Source of the DNA: a bacterium
Lineage (GTDB): Bacteria > Elusimicrobiota > Elusimicrobia > Elusimicrobiales > UBA9959
Assembly: GCA_021845705.1 (NCBI GenBank)
Contig: JAJZVJ010000180.1
Location: 1-5,919 of the forward strand
Direction of reading: 5' to 3'
DNA length: 5,919 nt
The position numbers and the translations under genes are program-made. Of this stretch, positions 1 through 5,214 are shown piece after piece. The notes beneath the pieces were generated by a model that saw only the letters and a program-made list of their open reading frames with translations, ran no database searches and was not told the origin of the DNA. Position 1 is the stretch's first letter, and every line of letters begins with the position of its first letter.

Positions 1-1
1 A

Positions 2-23
2 CGCGGGGCCTTCGGGCTCCGTG
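2..23 (+). other. GC-rich hairpin with UUCG tetraloop
   Basis: Bases 2-10 pair with 15-23 in a nine-pair stem (seven Watson-Crick and two G-T pairs) around a TTCG loop at 11-14. C-UUCG-G is a known extra-stable tetraloop closure and C10/G15 provide that closing pair. It may be part of a structured RNA or a coding region that continues beyond the left edge. It is too short to assign to any RNA family. Confidence 0.35.
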
Positions 24-56
24 CTCTATGCATCTGCAGCGCTGGCTTAATTTAAA

Positions 57-138
57 GCCCCGCCGGGCGACATCAAATAAGGCCTCTTAGTAAGTCAGCT
101 TGTAACTCACCACGAATGTTCCGGCGGGGCGCTTTTTT
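57..138 (+). terminator. candidate terminator: long-loop inverted repeat plus T-run
   Basis: GCCCCGCCGG at 57-66 is perfectly complementary to CCGGCGGGGC at 121-130, and TTTTTT follows at 133-138. The 54-base interval is long for an intrinsic terminator but can fold further: 70-73 pairs with 116-119, and 90-95 pairs with 105-110 with one mismatch around a nine-base loop. It most likely ends a transcript entering from the left. A cis-regulatory RNA is an alternative, but no riboswitch family is recognisable. The structure ends before the promoter at 152, so it should not be part of the response regulator mRNA. Confidence 0.45.
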
Positions 139-151
139 GCCCTAAAAAGTA

Positions 152-157
152 TATAAT
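152..157 (+). promoter_or_regulatory. -10 box of the response regulator promoter
   Basis: A consensus TATAAT lies only six bases before the ATG at 164. With the usual six to seven bases from -10 box to transcription start, the mRNA would begin at or next to the A of the ATG, giving a leaderless or almost leaderless transcript. No Shine-Dalgarno sequence lies between the box and the ATG, which agrees. No convincing -35 hexamer is found at 16-18 bases upstream; that position holds the GC-rich arm and T-run of the preceding structure. Confidence 0.55.
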
Positions 158-163
158 CACCTT

Positions 164-850
164 ATGAAAGAGCGCGCCCTGATAGTGGATGACGATCCGG
201 AACTCCTGGGCATCCTGAAGAAATATCTTGAGAACCACGGCATGGAGACCATACTGGCCTCCAACGGCGCCGAAGCCCTGGCCGCCGCCCCGGCCGGAAA
301 ACCCGACATAATAATCACGGACGTGGAAATGCCGCGCATGGACGGCTTCACCCTGTGCCGCCGCATAAAAGAGAACAAAGTGCTCTCCGATATCCCCGTG
401 GTCATAATGACCGGCAAGAAGAAATCGGACGAGGACCATGTTGCCGGCTACGGCTACGGCGCCGACGATTACGTGGTAAAGCCTTTCGCCTACCAGGTGC
501 TGCTGGCTAAAATTAAGGCCATCCTGCGACGGACCTCCCGCGGCAGGAAGAAAGACGCCGTAGTAAAAAAAGACGGCCTGGAAATGAACCTGGAGACCAG
601 GACGGTGAAACTTAAAGGCAAGCCGGTAAAGCTTACCTCTAAAGAGTTCGACCTGCTGGCTACTTTCAGTTCAAAGCCGGGCAAGCTGCTGAGCCTGAAC
701 AGCCTGCTGGAAGCGGTCTGGGGCTACAACACGGCGGATTACAACGACCCCCACACGGTAGAGGTGCATGTCTCCAACCTGCGCCGCAAGATAGGCGCTT
801 TCGGTAAACGGATAAAAGCCGTGCCGGGGCACGGGTACAAATTCGAATAA
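164..850 (+). CDS. OmpR/PhoB-family response regulator (REC + winged helix)
   Basis: This is a two-component response regulator, expected to be a cytoplasmic DNA-binding transcription factor controlled by aspartate phosphorylation. Residues 5-120 form a receiver domain: acidic cluster D9-D11, phospho-acceptor D53 in the TDVEMPRMDG motif, T83 in the switch position, and K106-P107 in VVKPF. A short basic linker (about 122-136) leads to an OmpR-type winged helix at about 138-228, with KLTSKEFDLL, the recognition-helix segment VHVSNLRRKIG, and the C-terminal hairpin ending PGHGYKFE. The length of 228 residues is normal for the family. The ATG at 164 is chosen because it puts the first receiver strand (ALIVDDD) at the usual distance from the N-terminus. 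The stop is directly abutted by the next gene's ATG (TAAATG). Regulated genes cannot be told from the sequence. All key phosphorylation residues are present, so it should be able to accept phosphate. Confidence 0.93.
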   Translation: MKERALIVDDDPELLGILKKYLENHGMETILASNGAEALAAAPAGKPDIIITDVEMPRMDGFTLCRRIKENKVLSDIPVVIMTGKKKSDEDHVAGYGYGADDYVVKPFAYQVLLAKIKAILRRTSRGRKKDAVVKKDGLEMNLETRTVKLKGKPVKLTSKEFDLLATFSSKPGKLLSLNSLLEAVWGYNTADYNDPHTVEVHVSNLRRKIGAFGKRIKAVPGHGYKFE

Positions 851-2788
851 ATGAAAGCTCCCCGCATCAAGGACCGGGACACCGGGGCGTACGGCAAAAC
901 CATACAGGCTTTGCTGCTGGCGGCCCTAGCGCCGTCCAATTTCGACCCTTTCCTGAAAAAGATACTTGAAGCGCTGTCCGCCCCCGAGGGGCTGGGCCGC
1001 AAAGCCTCGCTGGCCCTAGTCCTGAAAGCGCCGCGCGCGAAAACCACCGCGTTCTTCCGCCGCGTCCCCGCCGCCGGGAAGAGGGAACTGCTTTCCGGGC
1101 AGGCAAAGGCCGGCGGCGGCAAAAAGACCTATAAATACTACGCCGGCATAGCGCCCTCCGGTTTTATAGCCGCGCGCCTGGATAAAAAGCCGCATGACCC
1201 GGAAGCCGCCGCGCGGCTCATAGGAATGGCGGCCGACATAATTAAAGCGAGAATGAGCAACGAAGATCGGGACGCCGAACTGGCCTTCGAGCGGGACCTC
1301 TCCTCCTCGGTAAAGCACGTGGAGGAACTGTATCTTTCCTACCCCGGCATCTCGGTGGAAGAAATTTCCCGCGCGGTGCTGGACGAGGCCCGGCGCATGA
1401 CCTGCAGCGCTTCCGGGTTTGCCGGCTATATAGATCCGTCCACCGGCCTGCTGACGGTTTCCACCATGACGCGCGAGATCGGCCGCGACGGCGCCTCCAA
1501 AGAGCTCTCCATGGTCTTCAGCAAATTCAAGGGGCTTTGGGGCTGGGTTCTAAAACGCAAAAAGCCGCTGCTCACCAATAAAGCCCAAACGGACAGGCGT
1601 GCGGCCGGGGTCCCCCGGGGACATCTTAAAATAGAGAGATTCCTGGGCGTCCCGGCTATCTGCGCCGATAAGCTGCTGGGGATCCTGGTACTGACGAACC
1701 CGGCCGCGGACTATGGGCCGGCGGCCCTGGAAACGGCGGAAAAACTGGCGAGGGTCTACGCTATGATACTCCAGCGCAAGCTGGAGGAGGACCGGCAGCG
1801 CGCCGATGAGGCCAGGTTCAGGGCCATAATTTCCTCCTCGAAAGATATTATTTTAACCCAGGACATGCAAGGCAGGATAATTTACATGAGCCCCAGGATC
1901 AAGGACTACGGCTATAAACCCGAAGAATTGACAGGCCGCTCAGGGCTGGAGTACGCGCACCCGGAAGACAGGGAATTCCTGACAAAAGCCCTGCAAAACG
2001 CCATAAAAACGGGCAAGACCCTGCCTATCCTGCCGTACAGGATAAGAAAAAAGGACGGCACCTACATCAACGTCGAACAGAAGAGCGGCCTGGTATTCAA
2101 GAACGGCAGGCCGGTCTATCTCACGGGGGTAATACGCGACGTTACCGACCAGCGCGCCATGGAAAGGCTGCTGAAAGAAAGCGAGACCATGATGCGCATG
2201 GTCTTCGAGACCGCCACGGACGCCATCTTCATAAAGGACATGAACGGCATGTACGTCAAGGTAAACAAAGCCTGCGCGGACCTGATGAAAACCACTCCGG
2301 AAGCCATGATAGGCCATACTGATTCCGACTATTTCCCGCCGGAAACAGCGGCCGAGATATTCCGCACCGACAGCGAGGTGGTGCGCACCGGCAAAACCCT
2401 TTCCATCAACAACCACCACCCCTTCCCGGCCGGCAGGCGCCACGTGAACGCTGTAAAAACCCCGCTGAAAGGCCTTGGCGGCGAAACTATCGGCCTGCTG
2501 GGCATAGCGCGCGACATTACCGTCCTGAAAAAGATGGAGGCGGAGCTTGCCCTTGCCCGGGCGGCCGAGGCGGTAAGCGAGGTGGCGCGGCCCATGGCGC
2601 ACGACTTTAACAACGCCCTGGCCGCCATAAACGGCTACGCCACCCTTATAGACGACGACCTGCCGCAGAGCAGCCCTATCAAGACGGAAATTTCAAGGAT
2701 AATAGAGGCGGTAGGCCGCGCCGCGGAGCTTACCTCTAAATTCCAGGACTTCGCCCGCAACCCCAAGATAGAAGGCGGGGACAAATAA
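851..2788 (+). CDS. GAF-PAS-PAS sensor protein with HisKA/DHp region but no ATPase domain
   Basis: This is a soluble sensor histidine kinase-like protein; no membrane span or signal peptide is visible. In order: residues about 16-135, a divergent region that resembles a reduced GAF domain; about 165-306, a GAF domain with the GLWGWVLKRKKPLLTN and RFLGVPA segments; about 322-436, a PAS domain with its PAC part (KKDGTYINVE, then GVIRDVTD); about 446-562, a second PAS (TATDAIFIKD, later GIARDITVLKK); a short helical linker; then a DHp/HisKA region at about 572-634 with H-box AHDFNNALAAINGY. The phospho-acceptor would be H584. D585 and N588 fit the E/D-x-x-T/N phosphatase motif. The protein ends 61 residues after H584 (NPKIEGGDK), so the HATPase_c domain with N, G1 and G2 boxes is absent. 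Only 21 bases separate its stop from the next ATG, so a simple frameshift does not explain the loss. The start abuts the preceding stop with no clear Shine-Dalgarno, suggesting translational coupling. GAF and PAS ligands cannot be predicted. It may act as a phosphotransfer partner, phosphatase or scaffold. Confidence 0.9.
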   Translation: MKAPRIKDRDTGAYGKTIQALLLAALAPSNFDPFLKKILEALSAPEGLGRKASLALVLKAPRAKTTAFFRRVPAAGKRELLSGQAKAGGGKKTYKYYAGIAPSGFIAARLDKKPHDPEAAARLIGMAADIIKARMSNEDRDAELAFERDLSSSVKHVEELYLSYPGISVEEISRAVLDEARRMTCSASGFAGYIDPSTGLLTVSTMTREIGRDGASKELSMVFSKFKGLWGWVLKRKKPLLTNKAQTDRRAAGVPRGHLKIERFLGVPAICADKLLGILVLTNPAADYGPAALETAEKLARVYAMILQRKLEEDRQRADEARFRAIISSSKDIILTQDMQGRIIYMSPRIKDYGYKPEELTGRSGLEYAHPEDREFLTKALQNAIKTGKTLPILPYRIRKKDGTYINVEQKSGLVFKNGRPVYLTGVIRDVTDQRAMERLLKESETMMRMVFETATDAIFIKDMNGMYVKVNKACADLMKTTPEAMIGHTDSDYFPPETAAEIFRTDSEVVRTGKTLSINNHHPFPAGRRHVNAVKTPLKGLGGETIGLLGIARDITVLKKMEAELALARAAEAVSEVARPMAHDFNNALAAINGYATLIDDDLPQSSPIKTEISRIIEAVGRAAELTSKFQDFARNPKIEGGDK

Positions 2789-2791
2789 AGA

Positions 2792-2797
2792 TATAAT
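2792..2797 (+). promoter_or_regulatory. possible internal -10 box before the tandem receiver gene
   Basis: TATAAT, within the AT-rich stretch ATATAATTAATTA, lies just after the stop of the sensor gene (TAA at 2786-2788) and twelve bases before the ATG at 2810. Transcription would start near 2804, leaving a leader of about six bases with no Shine-Dalgarno sequence. No clear -35 hexamer is seen at the expected distance. The arrangement copies the box at 152-157 and would let the tandem receiver gene be transcribed independently of the two genes upstream. Confidence 0.45.
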
Positions 2798-2809
2798 TAA
2801 TTATCCGCC

Positions 2810-3592
2810 ATGGCCAAAATACTGATAATAGACGACGACGGCATAGTCCGCGACGCGCTTACCGTGTTCCTCACAAGGGCCGGCCACGAGGTTAACACCG
2901 CGGCCGACGGCGCCAACGGCGTGCAGGCTTTCGGCAGCCTTATTCCCGACCTGGTAATACTGGACAGGGACCTGCCCGTCATGTCCGGCTCCGGCGTGTT
3001 CGAAAAAATAAGGAATATTTCCAAGACCGTACCTATAGTGATACTTACGGGCTACGACGCGCCCGAGGAGGCGGCGGTATACCTTAAACACGGGGCCGCC
3101 TCGTTCCTTTCCAAAGGGGACGGCCTTTCCAATGTTCTTACCGAGGTGGACCGGCTGCTGGGCGCACCGGCGCAGCCGGAGCAGCCGGCCGTCAAGAGCG
3201 CCGGGCGGCCCCCGCAAGCCAAGGCCGGCGGCGCGCTCATACTTATAGCCGACGACGACGAGTCGATAGTGGACGTGCTCACCCGCTTCCTGCAGGACCA
3301 TAATTACCGGGTGCTTGCCGCGGGCGACGGGGAAACCGCGGTGCGCCTGGCGCGGGAAAAGAAACCGGATATAATCCTGCTGGATATTTCAATGCCGAAA
3401 AAGAACGGGCTCAAGGTCCTGGCGGAGCTCGGGCCGGAACTTCCGGGCACCGGGTTCATGATGATCACGGGGAACGAAGACGAGGAACTAGCGAAGACCT
3501 GCCTGGAAGCCGGAGCCTTCGACTATATTTCAAAACCCATGAACCTGGAAGCCCTCGGCAAGGCCATAGAAGCCCGCCTGCTGCTGAGATAA
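2810..3592 (+). CDS. tandem receiver-domain protein (REC-REC), no output domain
   Basis: The protein consists of two complete CheY-like receiver domains joined by an Ala/Pro/Gln-rich linker (about 118-141), with no DNA-binding, GGDEF, HD or kinase domain. REC1 (about 3-117) has the acidic cluster D8-D10, phospho-acceptor D52 (VILDRDLP), T80, and K102 in FLSKGDG, where the proline that usually follows the lysine is missing. REC2 (about 143-259) has D148-D150, D192 (LLDISMPKKNG), T220, and the canonical K242-P243. Both sites look phosphorylatable. The ATG at 2810 places the first strand (KILIIDDD) correctly. It follows the kinase-domain-less sensor by 21 bases, so the likely roles are phosphate sink, relay intermediate or regulator of that sensor by protein contact. 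Its own start-proximal TATAAT may drive separate expression. An intrinsic terminator follows. The domain call is secure; the role is inferred. Confidence 0.9.
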   Translation: MAKILIIDDDGIVRDALTVFLTRAGHEVNTAADGANGVQAFGSLIPDLVILDRDLPVMSGSGVFEKIRNISKTVPIVILTGYDAPEEAAVYLKHGAASFLSKGDGLSNVLTEVDRLLGAPAQPEQPAVKSAGRPPQAKAGGALILIADDDESIVDVLTRFLQDHNYRVLAAGDGETAVRLAREKKPDIILLDISMPKKNGLKVLAELGPELPGTGFMMITGNEDEELAKTCLEAGAFDYISKPMNLEALGKAIEARLLLR

Positions 3593-3618
3593 ACCGCGGC
3601 GCCACCAGGGGCCGGAAC

Positions 3619-3650
3619 AAGCCGCCCGCTCAATAGCGGGCGGTTTTTTT
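3619..3650 (+). terminator. intrinsic terminator of the signalling cassette
   Basis: CCGCCCGCT (3622-3630) and AGCGGGCGG (3635-3643) form a perfect nine-pair stem with a four-base CAAT loop, followed by seven T residues at 3644-3650. The flanking AAG at 3619-3621 can extend pairing into the T-run. It starts 26 bases after the stop of the tandem receiver gene. On the minus strand the hairpin is followed only by a broken T-stretch, so it would be at best a weak terminator for the convergent operon, whose last stop is at 3680-3682. Confidence 0.92.
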
Positions 3651-3679
3651 ATTTAATAGCCGACACGCGCTGTTGCTTT

Positions 3680-4570
3680 CTATCCGCGCCCGCCCTTAAT
3701 TTTCCCGGCTCTTTCCGCAAGGGAGCAGGCTTCCCTGCCGGAAAGCCTGAGCCCGGCAATAAATTCAGCGCCGGCGGGCCCCATAAACGCGGCAATAGCG
3801 GCCAGCCTTTCCGTGGAAGTCCCGTATCCTGTAAGGGCGGAACCGAAAGCGAAAGCCGGGTGGATGAAGGTAAGAGCGCCCAGGCCTTTAAGCAGCTCCA
3901 GAGCAGGCAGGGGATCCTTTTCCGCCAGTATCTTAACAAGTTCGTTGCGCAGCCTTTCACGGGAAAGCAGCCCGGGGAAACCGGACCTTACGGCCGCATG
4001 CGCCAGTTCGAGCGTCCCGGCCTCAAGCTGCCACCCGAAACGGCCGCAGAACCGCGCTGCGCGGAAGACGCGGGTGGGATCGTCCTCAAAACTCTTTTTA
4101 TGCAGCGCGCGCACCAGCCCGGCCTTGATATCCTCAAGGCCCTTGTAAGGATCTATAAGGCGATAGGCCTCCGGGCCGTTAAGCCGCACGGCCATGGCGT
4201 TACAGGTGAAATCGCGCCGCTTAAGGTCTTCCGCGGCCGAAGCGGCCGGCGAGACCGCGGGCAGGGCCGCGGGCTTGGAATATGTTTCGCTGCGGAACCT
4301 GGCGAAATCCAGCCGCCGCCCGGCGGTAGAAAAGAACCTGATGGTCAGGAAAGGGGCGAACTTCTGGTGCCGGCCTCCGTACTCTTTTTCCAGGCCCTCC
4401 ACCACGGGGAGCGGGTCGCCGCTCAGCAGGAAGTCTATATCCTCGCTTTGGCGGCCCATAGCCCAGTCCCGGGCGCAGCCCCCTACGGCGTAAAGCTCCA
4501 GCCCCGCCGCCGAGGCCAGGCCCGCGGCCTTTTCCAGCAGGGGCAGGTCATTAAGCGGGCGAAGGTTCAT
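3680..4570 (-). CDS. CCA-adding enzyme / poly(A) polymerase family nucleotidyltransferase (class II, short form)
   Basis: This is a template-independent RNA nucleotidyltransferase that adds CCA (or only C, A, or poly-A) to RNA 3' ends using CTP/ATP in the cytoplasm. The catalytic head shows motif A at residues 29-47: YAVGGCARD, then the metal-binding pair D44/D46 in EDIDF. Motif B is DLKRRDFTCNAMA (115-127), motif C is IDPYKGLEDIKAG (139-151), motif D is DDPTRVFRAARF (163-174), and the neck motif is RERLRNELVKIL (204-215). These are class II features. At 296 residues it is shorter than typical family members of about 380-450 and ends soon after the neck, so most of the body and tail is missing. 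The stop at 3680-3682 is a clean TAG and no continuation in another frame was recognised. Its ATG overlaps the stop of the upstream CpXC gene (ATGA), indicating translational coupling. CCA-adding and poly(A) activity cannot be separated from these motifs, so no symbol is given. Confidence 0.9.
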   Translation of the reverse strand: MNLRPLNDLPLLEKAAGLASAAGLELYAVGGCARDWAMGRQSEDIDFLLSGDPLPVVEGLEKEYGGRHQKFAPFLTIRFFSTAGRRLDFARFRSETYSKPAALPAVSPAASAAEDLKRRDFTCNAMAVRLNGPEAYRLIDPYKGLEDIKAGLVRALHKKSFEDDPTRVFRAARFCGRFGWQLEAGTLELAHAAVRSGFPGLLSRERLRNELVKILAEKDPLPALELLKGLGALTFIHPAFAFGSALTGYGTSTERLAAIAAFMGPAGAEFIAGLRLSGREACSLAERAGKIKGGRG

Positions 4571-5214
4571 TTATTTTTCAGGAAAGGGACGGTTTCGCTG
4601 CCGGGAGTCCTGAGAAAGTCCAGAAGTTTTTTAAGGCGGGGCAGCGCGTCGTTCTTAGCGTACAGGCCTTCGGCGGCGCTGAGGGCGGCCGCGCGGCCGG
4701 CCAGGCCCGTCTTCACCGGGATGGTGAAGGGCAGGTCCAGCTCGCGCGCGGCGGCGGGCTTTACCGGCAGCAGCTGCAGGCCGTCTTCGCGGGCCATGAA
4801 CTCCATCACTTCTGTCTCTTCCTCGCGGTCCCGGTCGTTCTCGAGCACGGCGGTAAGCTGCCCCAGCCCGAAGAAGTACATAGGCTCCCCGGTCAGGCCC
4901 TGGCCTGAGGTAAGCGCGGCGCGCACCGGCTCATAGTCGGCCTGCATGCGGGCTATCCATTTCTCCTTCTCGGCTTCGTAGGATTCCGGCATTACAAAGG
5001 CAAGAATATCCCTGGCCGGGTCTATGTAGAGGAAAGGCTCCTCGTGCTGGACCATCTCTTCGCAATGCGGGCAGACCAGCAGGTCGAACTCCCCGCTTAG
5101 GATGAGTTCTTTCACGTCGTGATCGCGGTCGCCGCGGACCACGGTCCAGAAGTCCGCGTCGAAACTCTCGCCGCAGTGGGGGCACTCTACCCTGAAAACG
5201 CCTTTGGTGGCCAT
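4567..5214 (-). CDS. CpXC-domain protein (zinc-ribbon-like N-terminus)
   Basis: This 215-residue soluble protein has an N-terminal domain of the CpXC family: CPHCG at 11-15 and CPHC at 48-51 give four cysteines (C11, C14, C48, C51) spaced for one zinc site. The SGEFDLLVCPHC segment before the second pair and the following FLYIDPARDILAFVMPE segment are also typical of that family. The rest (about 75-215) is charged and helical, with no catalytic motif I recognise. The family has no firmly established biochemical role to my knowledge. The start is fixed by the TAATG overlap with the upstream PLP-enzyme gene, and the stop overlaps the start of the nucleotidyltransferase gene, so all three are probably translated from one mRNA. 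An AAGGA at 5230-5234 (minus strand) is about 15 bases from the ATG, rather far for a good ribosome site, which again favours coupling. Confidence 0.85.
   Translation of the reverse strand: MATKGVFRVECPHCGESFDADFWTVVRGDRDHDVKELILSGEFDLLVCPHCEEMVQHEEPFLYIDPARDILAFVMPESYEAEKEKWIARMQADYEPVRAALTSGQGLTGEPMYFFGLGQLTAVLENDRDREEETEVMEFMAREDGLQLLPVKPAAARELDLPFTIPVKTGLAGRAAALSAAEGLYAKNDALPRLKKLLDFLRTPGSETVPFLKNK

Larger units (their letters stand above)
1..163. other. intergenic/leader region upstream of the signalling cassette
   Basis: No supportable gene lies here. Plus-strand frame 3 is open from the left edge to a TAA at 48-50 and could be the last 15 codons of an upstream gene (it would read AGPSGSVLYASAALA). 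The other two plus frames are also open for a short way (to TAG at 88-90 and TAA at 53-55), so the frame cannot be chosen. The region contains a stable hairpin at 2-23, an inverted repeat with a T-run at 57-138, and a TATAAT box at 152-157, listed separately. The simplest reading is the end of an upstream transcript, its terminator, and then the promoter of the response regulator gene. Confidence 0.6.

Noticed and set aside
3..50. Tail of an upstream plus-strand gene ending AGPSGSVLYASAALA
   Set aside because: All three plus frames are open for a short way from the left edge and the peptide has no recognisable family signal, so it is not listed as a gene.
1940..2602. 220-codon minus-strand open frame inside the sensor gene
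   Set aside because: It is fully antisense to the PAS and DHp coding sequence and its translation shows no domain; the plus-strand reading has strong motif support.
629..2743. Shared 14-base word AGCTTACCTCTAAA in the response regulator and sensor genes
   Set aside because: It lies inside coding sequence in both places, encodes ordinary Lys/Glu-Leu-Thr-Ser-Lys-type residues, and is not part of a larger repeat; chance plus shared codon preference explains it.
2780..2812. Frameshift or in-frame stop as the cause of the missing ATPase domain
   Set aside because: Downstream bases in all frames encode the start of the receiver protein, not an N-box or G-box, and only 21 bases lie between the two genes. 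A deletion in an ancestor remains possible, but a point frameshift does not.
2801..3301. 166-codon minus-strand open frame opposite the tandem receiver gene
   Set aside because: The plus strand encodes two canonical receiver domains across the same bases; the antisense translation has no recognisable feature.
3619..3650. Bidirectional terminator for both convergent operons
   Set aside because: The T-run exists only on the plus-strand side; on the minus strand the hairpin is followed by a broken T-stretch, so efficient termination there is not supported.
3860..4936. 358-codon plus-strand open frame opposite the CpXC and nucleotidyltransferase genes
   Set aside because: It is antisense to two genes with clear family motifs, its translation is low-complexity and rich in Arg, Gly, Ser and Ala with no recognisable domain, and GC-rich DNA often leaves the opposite strand open.
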